The translations under genes and the position numbers were made by a program. From assembly GCF_028283785.1 (NCBI RefSeq), contig NZ_JAPWKB010000008.1, positions 272,788 through 336,787 of the forward strand: 64,000 nt of DNA, read 5' to 3'. Positions 43,130-52,624 of the stretch are shown here, one piece after another (the stretch's first letter is position 1; the number at the start of each line of letters is the position of its first letter). Source of the DNA: Paraburkholderia sp. (GTDB lineage: Bacteria > Pseudomonadota > Gammaproteobacteria > Burkholderiales > Burkholderiaceae). The notes below the pieces were generated by a model that was not told the DNA's origin, searched no databases, and was given only the letters and a program-made list of their open reading frames with translations.

Positions 43130-44476
43130 ATGAGCAACGAATCGAACAACCAATCGAACAGCAGCACGCCCGACCTCTCGAACTTCTGGATGCCGTTCAC
43201 GGCAAACCGGCAATACAAAGCCGCACCGCGCCTGTTCAAGGCCGCGAAGGGCATGTACTACACCAGCAGCGACGACCGCCAGGTGCTCGACGCCACCGCG
43301 GGCCTGTGGTGCGTGAACGCCGGTCACGGCCGCACCGAAATCGTCGAAGCCGTGTCGAAGCAACTCGCGACGATGGACTTCGCGCCGACCTTCCAGATGG
43401 GCCATCCGCTCGCGTTCGAAGCAGCGTCGAAAGTCGCCGAACTGATGCCGACCGGTCTGGATCGCATCTTCTTCACGAACTCCGGTTCGGAATCGGTCGA
43501 TACCGCGCTGAAAATCGCGCTCGCGTATCACCGGGCGCGCGGCGAAGGCCAGCGCACCCACTTCATCGGTCGTGAACGCGGTTATCACGGCGTCGGTTTC
43601 GGCGGCATTTCGGTGGGCGGGATCGGCGGCAATCGCAAGACGTTCTCGGGCAATCTGCTGCCGCACGTCGATCATCTGCCGCACACGTACAACCACGCTG
43701 AAACGGCGTTCACGCGCGGTCAGCCGAACTGGGGCGCGCATCTCGCCGACGACCTCGAACGGATCGTCGCGCTGCACGATCCGTCGACCATCGCCGCGGT
43801 GATCGTCGAGCCGCTGGCAGGGTCGACCGGTGTGCTGGTGCCGCCGAAGGGCTATCTGCAAAAGCTGCGCGAAATCTGCACGAAGCACGGCATCCTGCTC
43901 GTGTTCGACGAAGTCATCACCGGTTTCGGCCGTCTCGGCAAGGCCACCGCCAGCGAATACTTCGGCGTCACGCCCGACCTGCTGACGATGGCCAAGGCAA
44001 TCAATAACGCTTCCGTGCCGATGGGCGCGGTTGCTGCCGGCCGTCACGTCCACGACGCAGTGGTCAACGCCGCCCCGGAAAACGCAATCGAGTTCTTCCA
44101 CGGCTATACGTATTCCGCGCATCCGGCTGCGGCTGCCGCCGCGATTGCGACGCTCGATCTGTACAAGCGCGACAACCTGTTCGAGCGCGCGAACGGCCTC
44201 GCCGCGACCTTCGAAAATGCAGTGCACGAGCTGCGCACGTCGCATCACGTGAAAGACATCCGCAATCTCGGTCTGGTCGCGGGGATCGAACTGGAATCGC
44301 GTCCGGGTGCGCCGGGCGCGCGTGCGTACGAAGCGTTCGTCAAATGCTTCGAGCGCGGTCTGCTGGTTCGCTACACGGGCGACATCCTCGCGTTCTCGCC
44401 GCCGCTGATCATCGACGAAGCCCAGATCGACCAGATTTTCTCGACCGTGCGCGACGTGCTGAAGGATGTTGCCTGA
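43130..44476 (+). CDS. bauA: Beta-alanine:pyruvate aminotransferase (class III)
   Basis: A 448-residue omega-aminotransferase. WMPFTANRQYKAAPRLFKAAKG is the characteristic N-terminal substrate loop, NSGSESVDTALKIALAYHRA binds phosphate, LLVFDEVITGFGRLG carries the PLP Asp, and Lys289 in MAKAINNAS forms the Schiff base. Sequence pattern and length fit beta-alanine:pyruvate aminotransferase, which makes malonate semialdehyde. The next gene, 66 bp on, encodes the matching CoA-acylating dehydrogenase, which supports the call. The start at 43130 has AAGGAG upstream. Confidence 0.88.
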   Translation: MSNESNNQSNSSTPDLSNFWMPFTANRQYKAAPRLFKAAKGMYYTSSDDRQVLDATAGLWCVNAGHGRTEIVEAVSKQLATMDFAPTFQMGHPLAFEAASKVAELMPTGLDRIFFTNSGSESVDTALKIALAYHRARGEGQRTHFIGRERGYHGVGFGGISVGGIGGNRKTFSGNLLPHVDHLPHTYNHAETAFTRGQPNWGAHLADDLERIVALHDPSTIAAVIVEPLAGSTGVLVPPKGYLQKLREICTKHGILLVFDEVITGFGRLGKATASEYFGVTPDLLTMAKAINNASVPMGAVAAGRHVHDAVVNAAPENAIEFFHGYTYSAHPAAAAAAIATLDLYKRDNLFERANGLAATFENAVHELRTSHHVKDIRNLGLVAGIELESRPGAPGARAYEAFVKCFERGLLVRYTGDILAFSPPLIIDEAQIDQIFSTVRDVLKDVA

Positions 44477-44542
44477 TCCCGCGTCCGTCCGTTTCAGGCC
44501 CGCCGCGCGATGCGCCGGGCCGTTTCTATCCGAGGTAAAGCA

Positions 44543-46066
44543 ATGAATGCAGTGAACGAACAAGGCAAGCTGGCGGTGCAGCAGCTCGGCCATTTTATCG
44601 GCGGTGCGGCCGCCGAGCCGACCAGCGGTCTGTTCAAGGACGTCTTCAATCCGGCCACCGGCAAGGTGACGGGTTCGGTGGCGCTCGCGTCCGTCGCGGA
44701 AGTGGACAACGCGGTCAGGGCGGCGAAAGCGGCGTTTCCCGCGTGGAGCGAAACCGCGCCGTTGAAGCGCGCGCGCGTGCTGTTCAAGTTCAAGGAATTG
44801 CTGAACAGGCATCATGACGAACTCGCGATGCTGATTACGCGCGAGCACGGCAAGGTGTTCTCCGATGCGCAGGGCGAAGTGGTGCGCGGCATCGAAATCG
44901 TCGAATTTGCGTGCGGCATTCCGAACCTGCTGAAAACCGATTTCACCGACCAGATCGGTGGCAGCATCGACAACTGGAACCTGCGTCAGCCATTGGGCGT
45001 GGTCGCCGGTATCACGCCGTTCAACTTCCCGGTGATGGTGCCGATGTGGATGTTCCCGGTCGCGCTCGCGTGCGGCAATACCTTCGTGCTGAAGCCGTCG
45101 GAGCGCGATCCGTCGGCGTCGCTGCGCCTCGCGGAACTGCTGAAGGAAGCGGGCTTGCCCGACGGCGTGTTTAACGTCGTGAACGGCGACAAGGTGGCGG
45201 TCGATGCGCTGATCGAACATCCGGATGTCGCGGCGCTGTCGTTCGTCGGCTCGACGCCGATCGCCGAATACATCTATCAGCAGGCGTCGCAGCATGGCAA
45301 ACGCGTGCAGGCGCTCGGCGGCGCGAAAAACCATCTGGTCGTGATGCCGGATGCCGACCTCGATCAGGCCGTCGATGCATTGATCGGCGCGGCCTACGGT
45401 TCGGCAGGCGAACGCTGCATGGCGATTTCGGTGGCGGTCGCGGTCGGTAACGTCGCGGATCGACTGATCGAAAAGCTGGTGCCGCGCGTGAAGTCGCTGA
45501 TTATCGGCAACGGCGAAAACGCGGACGCGGAAATGGGTCCGCTGGTTACGGCCGAACACAAGGCGAAGGTCGCCGGATATATCGCGTCGGGCGAGGCGGA
45601 AGGCGCGACGCTGATCGTCGATGGCCGCGCGCATCCGGTGGTCGGCGAAGACGGATTCTTTATCGGCGGCACGCTGTTCGACAACGTCGGCACGGAGATG
45701 AAGATCTACAAGGAAGAGATTTTCGGACCGGTGCTGGCGGTGGTGCGTGTGCCCGATTTCGCGAGTGCGGTGGAACTGATCAACAAGCACGAATTCGGCA
45801 ACGGCGTCGCGTTGTTCACGTCCGATGGCGGTGTGGCCCGCGCGTTCAGCCGCCAGATTCAGGTGGGCATGGTGGGCATCAACGTGCCGATTCCGGTGCC
45901 GATGGCGTGGCATTCGTTCGGCGGCTGGAAGCGTTCGCTGTTCGGCGATCATCACGCATACGGCGAAGAGGGCGTGCGCTTCTACACGCGCTACAAGAGC
46001 ATCATGCAGCGCTGGCCGGACAGCATCGCGAAGGGTGCTGAATTCACGATGCCGGTCGCGAAGTAA
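44543..46066 (+). CDS. mmsA: CoA-acylating (methyl)malonate-semialdehyde dehydrogenase
   Basis: A 507-residue aldehyde dehydrogenase of the MmsA/BauC type: [21 protein letters not shown] (Asn region), [13 protein letters not shown] (cofactor loop), the nucleophile Cys in [14 protein letters not shown], and the [13 protein letters not shown] end motif. MMSDH-type enzymes lack the general-base Glu of hydrolytic ALDHs and release acyl-CoA: acetyl-CoA from malonate semialdehyde or propionyl-CoA from methylmalonate semialdehyde. With the bauA-like gene before it, the likely route is beta-alanine to acetyl-CoA; the bauC role is inferred from context. A GC-rich hairpin follows the stop. Confidence 0.9.
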   Translation: MNAVNEQGKLAVQQLGHFIGGAAAEPTSGLFKDVFNPATGKVTGSVALASVAEVDNAVRAAKAAFPAWSETAPLKRARVLFKFKELLNRHHDELAMLITREHGKVFSDAQGEVVRGIEIVEFACGIPNLLKTDFTDQIGGSIDNWNLRQPLGVVAGITPFNFPVMVPMWMFPVALACGNTFVLKPSERDPSASLRLAELLKEAGLPDGVFNVVNGDKVAVDALIEHPDVAALSFVGSTPIAEYIYQQASQHGKRVQALGGAKNHLVVMPDADLDQAVDALIGAAYGSAGERCMAISVAVAVGNVADRLIEKLVPRVKSLIIGNGENADAEMGPLVTAEHKAKVAGYIASGEAEGATLIVDGRAHPVVGEDGFFIGGTLFDNVGTEMKIYKEEIFGPVLAVVRVPDFASAVELINKHEFGNGVALFTSDGGVARAFSRQIQVGMVGINVPIPVPMAWHSFGGWKRSLFGDHHAYGEEGVRFYTRYKSIMQRWPDSIAKGAEFTMPVAK

Positions 46067-46078
46067 GAGTCTGGGTCT

Positions 46079-46117
46079 CGCCGCAGGGTGACGTCGCAAT
46101 GACGCCATCCTGCGGCG
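46079..46117 (+). terminator. Long hairpin after mmsA
   Basis: A 17-bp stem with two wobble pairs, CGCCGCAGGGTGACGTC (46079-46095) and GACGCCATCCTGCGGCG (46101-46117), loop GCAAT, 12 bp after the stop. No T run follows, so it may end transcripts with Rho or protect the 3' end. Confidence 0.55.
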
Positions 46118-46656
46118 TGCCGTGTTTGAAACGCCAGCGGCTTAAATCAGTGATGATTTAATTCCGAATTACATCCGATTATTTCCGAATGGCAACGCCT
46201 GTCATTCCCGGTAAATAGTCGGATTATTTCGGGGTGGAAGCGTTGCCATGCTGGCATCGCCGCAACCCCGCCGTTGTAGTTATCCAACGCAACGCACAAT
46301 TTTCGGCTTTATTCCCCGCACGATCCCGGACTACGTTCGCCAGCCCACATTGGGCATATTTCGAAATGGGCAGAATCGATTCCAGATCAGCACAGAGCGC
46401 GGCTGCCAGCGGGTTTGCCGGGCTTTGACTGTCGCCGGACCGGATTTTCGATGTTCAGTTTCGTGACTGTCGCGCACGGGGGATTGGCGCGTCTGGATGA
46501 GCAAACGTTTGTTAGCTCCGCGTAATCGTTCAAAAGAAATCAGCAGACGGCAGATTCATTCTATCGCAAAGAAACCAGCAGGCGCGCATGGACGCAAACC
46601 GTCCTGACGGCCGGGGCATTCTCGTGCGCGTGATTGGCTTGCATGGATAGCCGGAT
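46118..46656. other. AT-rich 540-bp leader region with nested inverted repeats
   Basis: No coding frame is supported. It holds a perfect 8-bp hairpin, TTAAATCA-GTGA-TGATTTAA (46142-46161), an inverted pair ATGGCAACGC (46189-46198) / GCGTTGCCAT (46240-46249), repeated GATTATTTCnG units (around 46177 and 46221), and a palindrome CAAACGTTTG (46502-46511). It is AT-richer than its surroundings and probably carries the promoter of the gene at 46657. Confidence 0.5.
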
Positions 46657-47436
46657 ATGAAACCTGAACCTGTTGTGCATACCGATCGCATTTCAAACAT
46701 CGAATGGGAAATTGGCCAGATCGAAACATCGGCCTGTTTATCGATTGAATCGGGCACTGCGGTGGATGCGGCAGCCAGAAACGCATTTGCCGCCGGATTT
46801 GATTGGTTGTCTAAATTTATTATGGAGCCGCATCCCGATCTGGGACGGCGTGGACCGGTTTGCCCTTTTGCACGGCCGTCGCATAGCGAAGGGTCGATGG
46901 TATTTTGTGTATGGGATGTCGGGAATCTGGGTTTCGATCTTTATATCGACATATTAAAAGCGATCCCCGATTTATATCAGCGTCTGCTGCAGACTAAAAA
47001 AGGGCAGGCGAGAATATTCTCGGTTTGTATCTTTTTAACTGGACTCGATGAATCGCAATATTCTCATTACATCGACGAAGCGCATTCGCAGGTGAAGCCG
47101 GACTTTATGGACGCCGGGCTGATGCTGGGCGAATTCCATCCGTTGAGCACGGCGGGCGGCGCGCATTCGGACAGTTTCAGGCCGATGCGCAGCAGTGTGC
47201 CGATGTTCGTGATCCGCTCAATTTCCCATCACGACATTCTGTTTATCGACCGCGCCGGCAGTTCGCCGGAAAAAAGCATTCGCGAGCTGTCGAATTATCT
47301 GTTCACGATCGGTGCAACGCTCACCGACGACGAAGTCGCGCGGATCGAAAATCGCATCGACGCGCTGAAAGAGCAGGTCGAACGGCAATCGCGGGCTGAG
47401 GCGCGGACCGAAGCGCGCGTCGGGTTGCGCGCGTAG
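46657..47436 (+). CDS. Conserved hypothetical protein, 259 residues (possibly DUF6875)
   Basis: An uncharacterised cytoplasmic protein. Visible features are FDWLSKFIMEPHPDLGRRGP then VCPFARPSHSEGSMVFCVWD in the middle (Cys-Pro-Phe and conserved aromatic core), PDFMDAGLMLGEFHPLSTAG, and MRSSVPMFVIRSISHHDILFI near the C-terminus, followed by a basic coiled tail with TEARVGLRA. From memory this pattern resembles the DUF6875 family, seen near secondary-metabolite genes; I cannot confirm. The first half uses more AT-rich codons than its neighbours, hinting at transfer. The gene stands alone behind a long leader. Confidence 0.6.
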   Translation: MKPEPVVHTDRISNIEWEIGQIETSACLSIESGTAVDAAARNAFAAGFDWLSKFIMEPHPDLGRRGPVCPFARPSHSEGSMVFCVWDVGNLGFDLYIDILKAIPDLYQRLLQTKKGQARIFSVCIFLTGLDESQYSHYIDEAHSQVKPDFMDAGLMLGEFHPLSTAGGAHSDSFRPMRSSVPMFVIRSISHHDILFIDRAGSSPEKSIRELSNYLFTIGATLTDDEVARIENRIDALKEQVERQSRAEARTEARVGLRA

Positions 47437-47523
47437 CCGGCGGGCTGCCTCAGGTCGGCACGGATCGAAGCGGTCGTGCCGGTTCGCTACAATGCGGGTT
47501 CACTTTGAACTTGGGGGAACCCT

Positions 47524-47925
47524 GTGAAATCCGTTGCTGTCATGCTGGCTACTCTCGCTGTCGCGTCTTCGGCATTTGCCGCGCCGGCTACCACCGAAAA
47601 GCTGCCGTCGGGTGTGGTCGTCGAGCACCTTACGCAAGGCACGGGTCCGAAGCCCACCGCCGCCGACGTCGTGCGCGTCAACTATCGCGGCACGCTGGCG
47701 AACGGCACCGAATTCGACGCATCGTCGAAACACGGCGGCCCGGCTGAATTCCCGCTTGGTCGCGTGATTCCGTGCTGGACGCAAGGCGTCGCGACGATGA
47801 AGGTCGGCGAGAAGGCCAAGCTGAGCTGCCCGGCTGCGACCGCCTATGGCGATCGCGGCGTCGGCACGATTCCGCCGAACAGCAATCTGACGTTCGAAGT
47901 CGAATTGCTGGCCATCGTCAAGTAA
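47524..47925 (+). CDS. FKBP-type peptidyl-prolyl cis-trans isomerase, periplasmic
   Basis: A 133-residue protein with a signal peptide (1-19, ending SSAFA) and one FKBP domain: VVRVNYRGTLANGTEFDASS, FPLGRVIPCWTQGVATMKVG and YGDRGVGTIPPNSNLTFEVE. Key active-site residues of the FKBP fold (Tyr, Phe/Asp, Trp in CWTQG, and the YG-x-IPPNS loop) are present. Starts with GTG after GGGGGA. It acts on periplasmic protein folding. A shared bidirectional terminator follows. Confidence 0.9.
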   Translation: MKSVAVMLATLAVASSAFAAPATTEKLPSGVVVEHLTQGTGPKPTAADVVRVNYRGTLANGTEFDASSKHGGPAEFPLGRVIPCWTQGVATMKVGEKAKLSCPAATAYGDRGVGTIPPNSNLTFEVELLAIVK

Positions 47926-47956
47926 GACGCGAAGCGCGCAATCCGCTGATAAAAAG

Positions 47957-47990
47957 CGCGTCGGCCATCATGGCCGACGCGTTTTTTTAT
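47957..47990. terminator. Bidirectional intrinsic terminator between FKBP and TPR genes
   Basis: An 11-bp perfect stem, CGCGTCGGCCA (47957-47967) and TGGCCGACGCG (47971-47981), loop TCA, with TTTTTTT to the right and AAAAA to the left. It serves both convergent genes; the TPR gene's stop lies just beyond, at 47987. Confidence 0.85.
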
Positions 47991-49726
47991 TGTGCCGCGC
48001 GTTCTGTTCGGGCGGCCCGCTCCGCCAAAGACGCACGCACCCGCTCGACCACGCCATCCCATTCGCCGGGCGCAGCTTGCCTGAACAGCGTCGCGTCGGG
48101 ATACCACGGACTGTCGTCGCGTTCGAGCAACCATCGCCAGCAGGTGTCGAAGCGGTTCAGGATCCAGACCGGTTTCGCCATCGCGCCCGCCAGATGCGCG
48201 GTCGAGGTATCGACGGAAATCACCAGATCGAGATTGGCGACCAGCGCGGCCGTATCCGCGAAATCGTGCAGATCCGCGGTGAAATCGACGATGCGCCGCG
48301 CCGGGTCCAGCGTGTCGTTGACGGCGGCGAGCTGTTGCGCGGCCGCGCCTTTCTGCACGCTGTAAAACGTCACGTCGGGCAGATCGAACAAAGATGCCAG
48401 CGTTGCCAGCGACATCGAGCGGCGCGCATCGTTCTTACGCAACTCGGTCACGTGCGGACGATTTCCGCCTGCCCACACGAGACCCACTTTCAGCCCGCGC
48501 GGCGCGGTCTGCGTACACCGCTCGGCCCATTGCCGCGTCATCGCCGGGTCGGCAAACAGATACGGCGTGGCAGCGGGAATCGTACTGAGCGTGGTGTGAA
48601 ATGCCAACGGCAGACTCAGCAACGGACAGTGGCAATCGAACGGTGGCAACGGCAGTCCACGCGCGACGAGTTGCGTCACGCCCGCGAGGCCGTCGAGCAG
48701 CCGGATCAGTTCGGGCGGCACTTCGAGGATCACCGTCGCGCCGAGCCGCGCGACGTCGGCGGCATAGCGGCAAAACTGCAGCGTGTCGCCGAGACCTTGC
48801 TCCGCGTGCAGCAGGATCGTCTTGCCGTCGAGCGGCGTGTCGCCCAGCCATAGCGCCTGCGTGAAACCGCGCTGCTCCGGCTTCACGCGTTGCCGCTCCC
48901 AGCGCCATTCGAACTCGCGCCAACCTTCGTCGAACGCGCCCGTGGACAGCAGGCAGATCGAGCGATTCCAGTGCGCTTCCGGTGAATCGCGCTGCAACTG
49001 AAGCGCGCGATCGTAGCTGGCGAGCGCATCGGCGTGGCGGTTCAGATCGATCAGCGTCGGCCCGAGATTGGTCCACGCATCGGCGAAGCCGGGCGCGAGA
49101 TCGAGCGCGCGCCGATAGCTCTGCTGCGCGTCGTCCGCACGATTCAGGTCGCTCAGCGCATTGCCGCGATTGCTCCACGCTTCGGCATACGACGGTTGCC
49201 GCGCGATCGCTTCGTCGCAACTGGCGAGCGCGTCGGCGGCGCGGCCCAGATCGCGTAATGCGCACGCGCGGTTGTTCCAGGCTTGCGCGAAATCCGGTTG
49301 CACTGTCAGCGCGCGCTCGAAGCTGCTCAACGCCTGATCCGCGTGACCGAGACCGGCGAGCGCATTGCCGCGATTATTCAGCGCGTCGGCGAAATCCGGT
49401 CGTAGCGCGAGCGCGCGATTCGCGGCGGCGAGTGCGTCGTCGTAACGCTGCGACGCGTTTAGCGCGAACGCGAGATTCGAGTGAATGGCCGGCTGTTTTG
49501 CGTCGATGGCGATCGCGCGTTTGAGCAGCGCGATGCCTTCGTCGAGGCGTCCGGATTGCAGCGTCAGCGCGCCGAGCAACTGGATCGCGTCGAAGTGTTT
49601 GGGGCGTGCGGCCAGAATCTCGCGGTACAGGGTTTCGGCGACGTCGGGCGCGCCGTTTTGCTGCAAAGACACCGCCTGTTGCAGCATGGCATCGATCTGG
49701 CGAGGCTGAAGCGCGGTCTTGCTCAT
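47987..49726 (-). CDS. TPR protein with glycosyltransferase-like C-terminus
   Basis: A 579-residue protein. The N-terminal ~260 residues are seven or eight TPR units, each with the pattern A-x2-N-R-x-ALA-x-LG-R-x-DAL (e.g. FADALNNRGNALAGLGHADQ). The C-terminal ~280 residues resemble the glycosyltransferase-9/41-like fold, with LHAEQGLGDTLQFCRYAADV, VGLVWAGGNRPH and LVISVDTSTAHLAGAMAKPV; the last is the nucleotide-sugar-binding STAHLAGA motif. Proteins of this layout are common in Burkholderiaceae, often without known acceptor. It is convergent with FKBP. Confidence 0.82.
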   Translation of the reverse strand: MSKTALQPRQIDAMLQQAVSLQQNGAPDVAETLYREILAARPKHFDAIQLLGALTLQSGRLDEGIALLKRAIAIDAKQPAIHSNLAFALNASQRYDDALAAANRALALRPDFADALNNRGNALAGLGHADQALSSFERALTVQPDFAQAWNNRACALRDLGRAADALASCDEAIARQPSYAEAWSNRGNALSDLNRADDAQQSYRRALDLAPGFADAWTNLGPTLIDLNRHADALASYDRALQLQRDSPEAHWNRSICLLSTGAFDEGWREFEWRWERQRVKPEQRGFTQALWLGDTPLDGKTILLHAEQGLGDTLQFCRYAADVARLGATVILEVPPELIRLLDGLAGVTQLVARGLPLPPFDCHCPLLSLPLAFHTTLSTIPAATPYLFADPAMTRQWAERCTQTAPRGLKVGLVWAGGNRPHVTELRKNDARRSMSLATLASLFDLPDVTFYSVQKGAAAQQLAAVNDTLDPARRIVDFTADLHDFADTAALVANLDLVISVDTSTAHLAGAMAKPVWILNRFDTCWRWLLERDDSPWYPDATLFRQAAPGEWDGVVERVRASLAERAARTERAAQ

Positions 49727-49878
49727 GGTTCGGTATCGGAAGATGGCTGCCCGCAGGCGTTCGACAGACGATTATCCAGCAAAACGACGCGATGCCCGAT
49801 GCGCGGCGGCGCGATGCGATTGTCCCGAAACGTGTAAGCTGGCCTGCATCCGACGCATAGCCCGTGAAGGAGTTTCGT

Positions 49879-50550
49879 ATGTCAACACCCGATGACGTCG
49901 TCTTTCTGTTCGATGTCGATAACACCTTGCTCGACAACGATCATGTCATCAGCGATCTGCGCAGCCATCTGACCGAAGCCTTCGGCGCGGCGTGCAGCGA
50001 TCGCTACTGGCAACTGTTCGAAGCACTGCGCAGCGAGCTGGGTTACGCCGATTATCTCGGCGCGCTACAGCGCTATCGCGGCGAAAACGAAAGCGATACG
50101 CGGCTGCTGCAAATGTCGGCGTTTTTGATCAACTATCCGTTTCCGGAGCGGGTGTATCCGGGCGCGTTCGACGCGATCGGCTACGCGCGCGAAGCCGGAC
50201 CAACCGTGATCGTGTCCGATGGCGACGTGGTGTTCCAGCCGCGCAAGATCGAGCGGGCGGGATTGTGGAAGGCATTCGACGGCCGCGTGATGATCTTTAT
50301 CCACAAGGAGCGGATGCTTCGCGCGATCGAAGCGGCGTATCCGGCGCGCCATTACGTGATGATCGACGACAAGCTGCGCATTCTGACCGCGATGAAAGAG
50401 CAGTGGGGCGACCGTCTGACCACCGTATTCGTGCGGCAAGGCCATTACGCGCACGACACCGAAGCGATTGCCGATTTCCCGGCCGCGGATCTGACGATCG
50501 AGACCATCGCCGAATTGAAAGACGTGCCGATGGCGGCGTTGCTGGGTTGA
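49879..50550 (+). CDS. HAD-superfamily hydrolase
   Basis: A 223-residue HAD protein. Motif I is FLFDVDNTLLDNDHV, a Thr/Ser motif II appears as VIVSDGDVVF, and motif III/IV as HYVMIDDKLRILTAMKEQW. The helical cap follows motif I (LTEAFGAACSDRYWQLFEAL). The DNTLLDN and IDDK pattern is of a group of uncharacterised HAD phosphatases. The start at 49879 has GAAGGAG upstream; divergent from the TPR gene with 152 bp between. Followed by a bidirectional terminator. Confidence 0.8.
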   Translation: MSTPDDVVFLFDVDNTLLDNDHVISDLRSHLTEAFGAACSDRYWQLFEALRSELGYADYLGALQRYRGENESDTRLLQMSAFLINYPFPERVYPGAFDAIGYAREAGPTVIVSDGDVVFQPRKIERAGLWKAFDGRVMIFIHKERMLRAIEAAYPARHYVMIDDKLRILTAMKEQWGDRLTTVFVRQGHYAHDTEAIADFPAADLTIETIAELKDVPMAALLG

Positions 50551-50564
50551 CCGCGATGCAAACG

Positions 50565-50594
50565 AAAACCGGCGCATGACGCGCCGGTTTTTTT
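50565..50594. terminator. Bidirectional intrinsic terminator
   Basis: Stem AAAACCGGCGC (50565-50575) and GCGCCGGTTTT (50581-50591), loop ATGAC, followed by more T. It lies between the convergent HAD gene (stop 50550) and beta-galactosidase gene (stop 50611) and can end both. Confidence 0.85.
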
Positions 50595-50610
50595 CGCCGT
50601 GCTGTGACGC

Positions 50611-52584
50611 TTAGCCGGCTGCGTTATCGATCCACGCGCAAACATCGCCGGTATTCAGGCGACGCGCGCCGAGCACGAAGCTCGCATCGGCCGGCGACGG
50701 CGCATCGACGCCGGTAGGGCCGAAGTTGAACGCGAACGTGACATTGCCGCGACGTCGCGTGCGTAGTCCTTCGGGCAATGCTTGCACGCGCAAACCGGCG
50801 TCGAGCGCGGCCTGTTCGAGCAGAGCCCGATGCAACGGATGCGCGAGCCACGCACCCACGTAACGCAGCGTGCCCTGGCGAATCACCGCAGGCCAGCCGT
50901 CGTCGAACTGCGCATCGACCTGCGCGTCGCCATTCGCGCGCAGATGCTCGCGCCAATGGATCGCGATACCGTCGACACCATTGATCGACGTGGACGGCTG
51001 CAGGCTCGCCCGCAACGATTCCACTTCGAGCACTTGCAGCGGCAACACGGTTTGCAGCGCGCCCGGCGCGAGATTCGACGGGATCGCGAATTCGCGGGTT
51101 TTCGAACCGGTGCGCGGACCGAACACCCATTGCGCGTGGCTCCGCTCGATCTGCTGCACCAGCGCGTGATCGACCACCGCGAGGCTCGGCACGACCACCA
51201 GCCGGTACGCGGACAAATCCGCTTTCGACGACACGATATCCACGTCGAGGCCCAATTCGCGCAGCGCCTCGTAGTAGTCGAACGCGAGCGTCTGATAGTC
51301 GAAGCTCTTGCCGTGCCGCTGGATTTCGAACATCCACTGCGTTTCGTAATCGAACACCACCGCGACGCTTGCCGGCGACGCCGCAGGCAGCGTCGATAGG
51401 GCATCGGACGCGGCGATTTCAGCTGCGGCGCGGCGCACTTCCATGCCGCCCGGCGACAATTCGTTGTTCGGCAGATTCAGCCCGGAATGCATCTGTTCCT
51501 GCGCGTACGGGCATTGTCGCCAGCGGAAATAGGACACCAGTTCCGCACCGTGCGCGAACGCCTCGTACGCCCACAAACGCACCATGCCGGGCGCGGGAAC
51601 CGGATTCCACGGCGCCCAGTTGACCGGGCCGGCCTGCTGTTCCATCACCCAGAAACGGCCGCGTCCGACGCCGCGATACCGGTCGTGATCGAAAGCCGAA
51701 ACGTCCGGATGCGCAGTGCGTGCATAGCGCGCTTTCTGTTCTTCGGGCAACGCGATCGATTCCGTGCGCGCGATCGGGTAGCTGTCCCACGCGGCGACGT
51801 CGATCGCGTTGTCGGCGGAAAAGTCGTAGTGATCGAAGGTGGTGAAAAAGCCCATGAAGTTGTGCAGCATGTCCGCGTCGGGCGCATGACGGCGCAGTAC
51901 GTCGATCTGCTCGCGGTGGAAGCTCGCCACTTCGTCGGACATAAAGCGGCGGAAGTCCAGCAGATGGATCGGATTCGCGTCGGTCGGCGTCAGGTTCGGC
52001 AATTCGATCGCGTCGAACGATGCGTATTCCATGCTCCAGAACACGTTGCCCCACGCTTCGTTCAACTGCCCGATGGTTTCGTAGCGCTTCGCGAGCCAGC
52101 CGTGGAAACGCTGCAACGCGGCCTTCGAATAACTCGGTACGGTTTCGTGGCAACCGAGTTCGTTATCGGTTTGCCATGCGATCACCGACGGATGGCGTCC
52201 GTAGCGTGCGGCCATCACGTCGACGATACGCAGGCATTCGCGGCGATACGTGTCGCTCGCGATGTCGTAATGACGACGCGAGCCGAAGTTCCACGTGGTG
52301 CCGTCGGCACGCACCGGCAACACGTCCGGATGCGCGTCGATCAACCACTTCGGCGGCGATGCGGTCGGCGTGCCGAGCACGATTTTCAGACCCGCCGACG
52401 CCAGCGTTTCAACGGCTTCGTCGAGCCAGTTCCATACGTATTCGCCGGCGCGCGGTTCCATCCGGCTCCACGCGAATTCCGCGATCCGCACATGCGTGAT
52501 ACCGAGTTCGACCATGCGTTTTGCATCGTCGGCCCACATCGTGCGCGGCCATTGTTCGGGGTAGTAGCAGACACCAAGTTGCAT
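50611..52584 (-). CDS. GH42 beta-galactosidase
   Basis: A 657-residue glycoside hydrolase family 42 enzyme. The N-terminal (beta/alpha)8 barrel starts MQLGVCYYPEQWPRTMWADD; the acid/base Glu142 is in WQTDNELGCHETV and the nucleophile Glu315 in FWVMEQQAGP. A trimerisation domain with VAVVFDYETQWMFEI and a C-terminal beta domain follow. No signal peptide, so it works in the cytoplasm on imported galactosides. It is the last gene of the ABC-transporter operon, 40 bp after the second permease. Full family length and intact catalytic pair. Confidence 0.92.
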   Translation of the reverse strand: MQLGVCYYPEQWPRTMWADDAKRMVELGITHVRIAEFAWSRMEPRAGEYVWNWLDEAVETLASAGLKIVLGTPTASPPKWLIDAHPDVLPVRADGTTWNFGSRRHYDIASDTYRRECLRIVDVMAARYGRHPSVIAWQTDNELGCHETVPSYSKAALQRFHGWLAKRYETIGQLNEAWGNVFWSMEYASFDAIELPNLTPTDANPIHLLDFRRFMSDEVASFHREQIDVLRRHAPDADMLHNFMGFFTTFDHYDFSADNAIDVAAWDSYPIARTESIALPEEQKARYARTAHPDVSAFDHDRYRGVGRGRFWVMEQQAGPVNWAPWNPVPAPGMVRLWAYEAFAHGAELVSYFRWRQCPYAQEQMHSGLNLPNNELSPGGMEVRRAAAEIAASDALSTLPAASPASVAVVFDYETQWMFEIQRHGKSFDYQTLAFDYYEALRELGLDVDIVSSKADLSAYRLVVVPSLAVVDHALVQQIERSHAQWVFGPRTGSKTREFAIPSNLAPGALQTVLPLQVLEVESLRASLQPSTSINGVDGIAIHWREHLRANGDAQVDAQFDDGWPAVIRQGTLRYVGAWLAHPLHRALLEQAALDAGLRVQALPEGLRTRRRGNVTFAFNFGPTGVDAPSPADASFVLGARRLNTGDVCAWIDNAAG

Positions 52585-52624
52585 AGAAAGTCTCGCGAAA
52601 AAGGGGTGAAAGCAGGGCGAGCGG

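Noticed and set aside
42968..46108. 1046-codon open frame antisense to bauA and mmsA
   Set aside because: It is the complement of two clearly coding genes in high-GC DNA, where the antisense third frame stays open; its product is His/Arg/Asp-rich with no domain.
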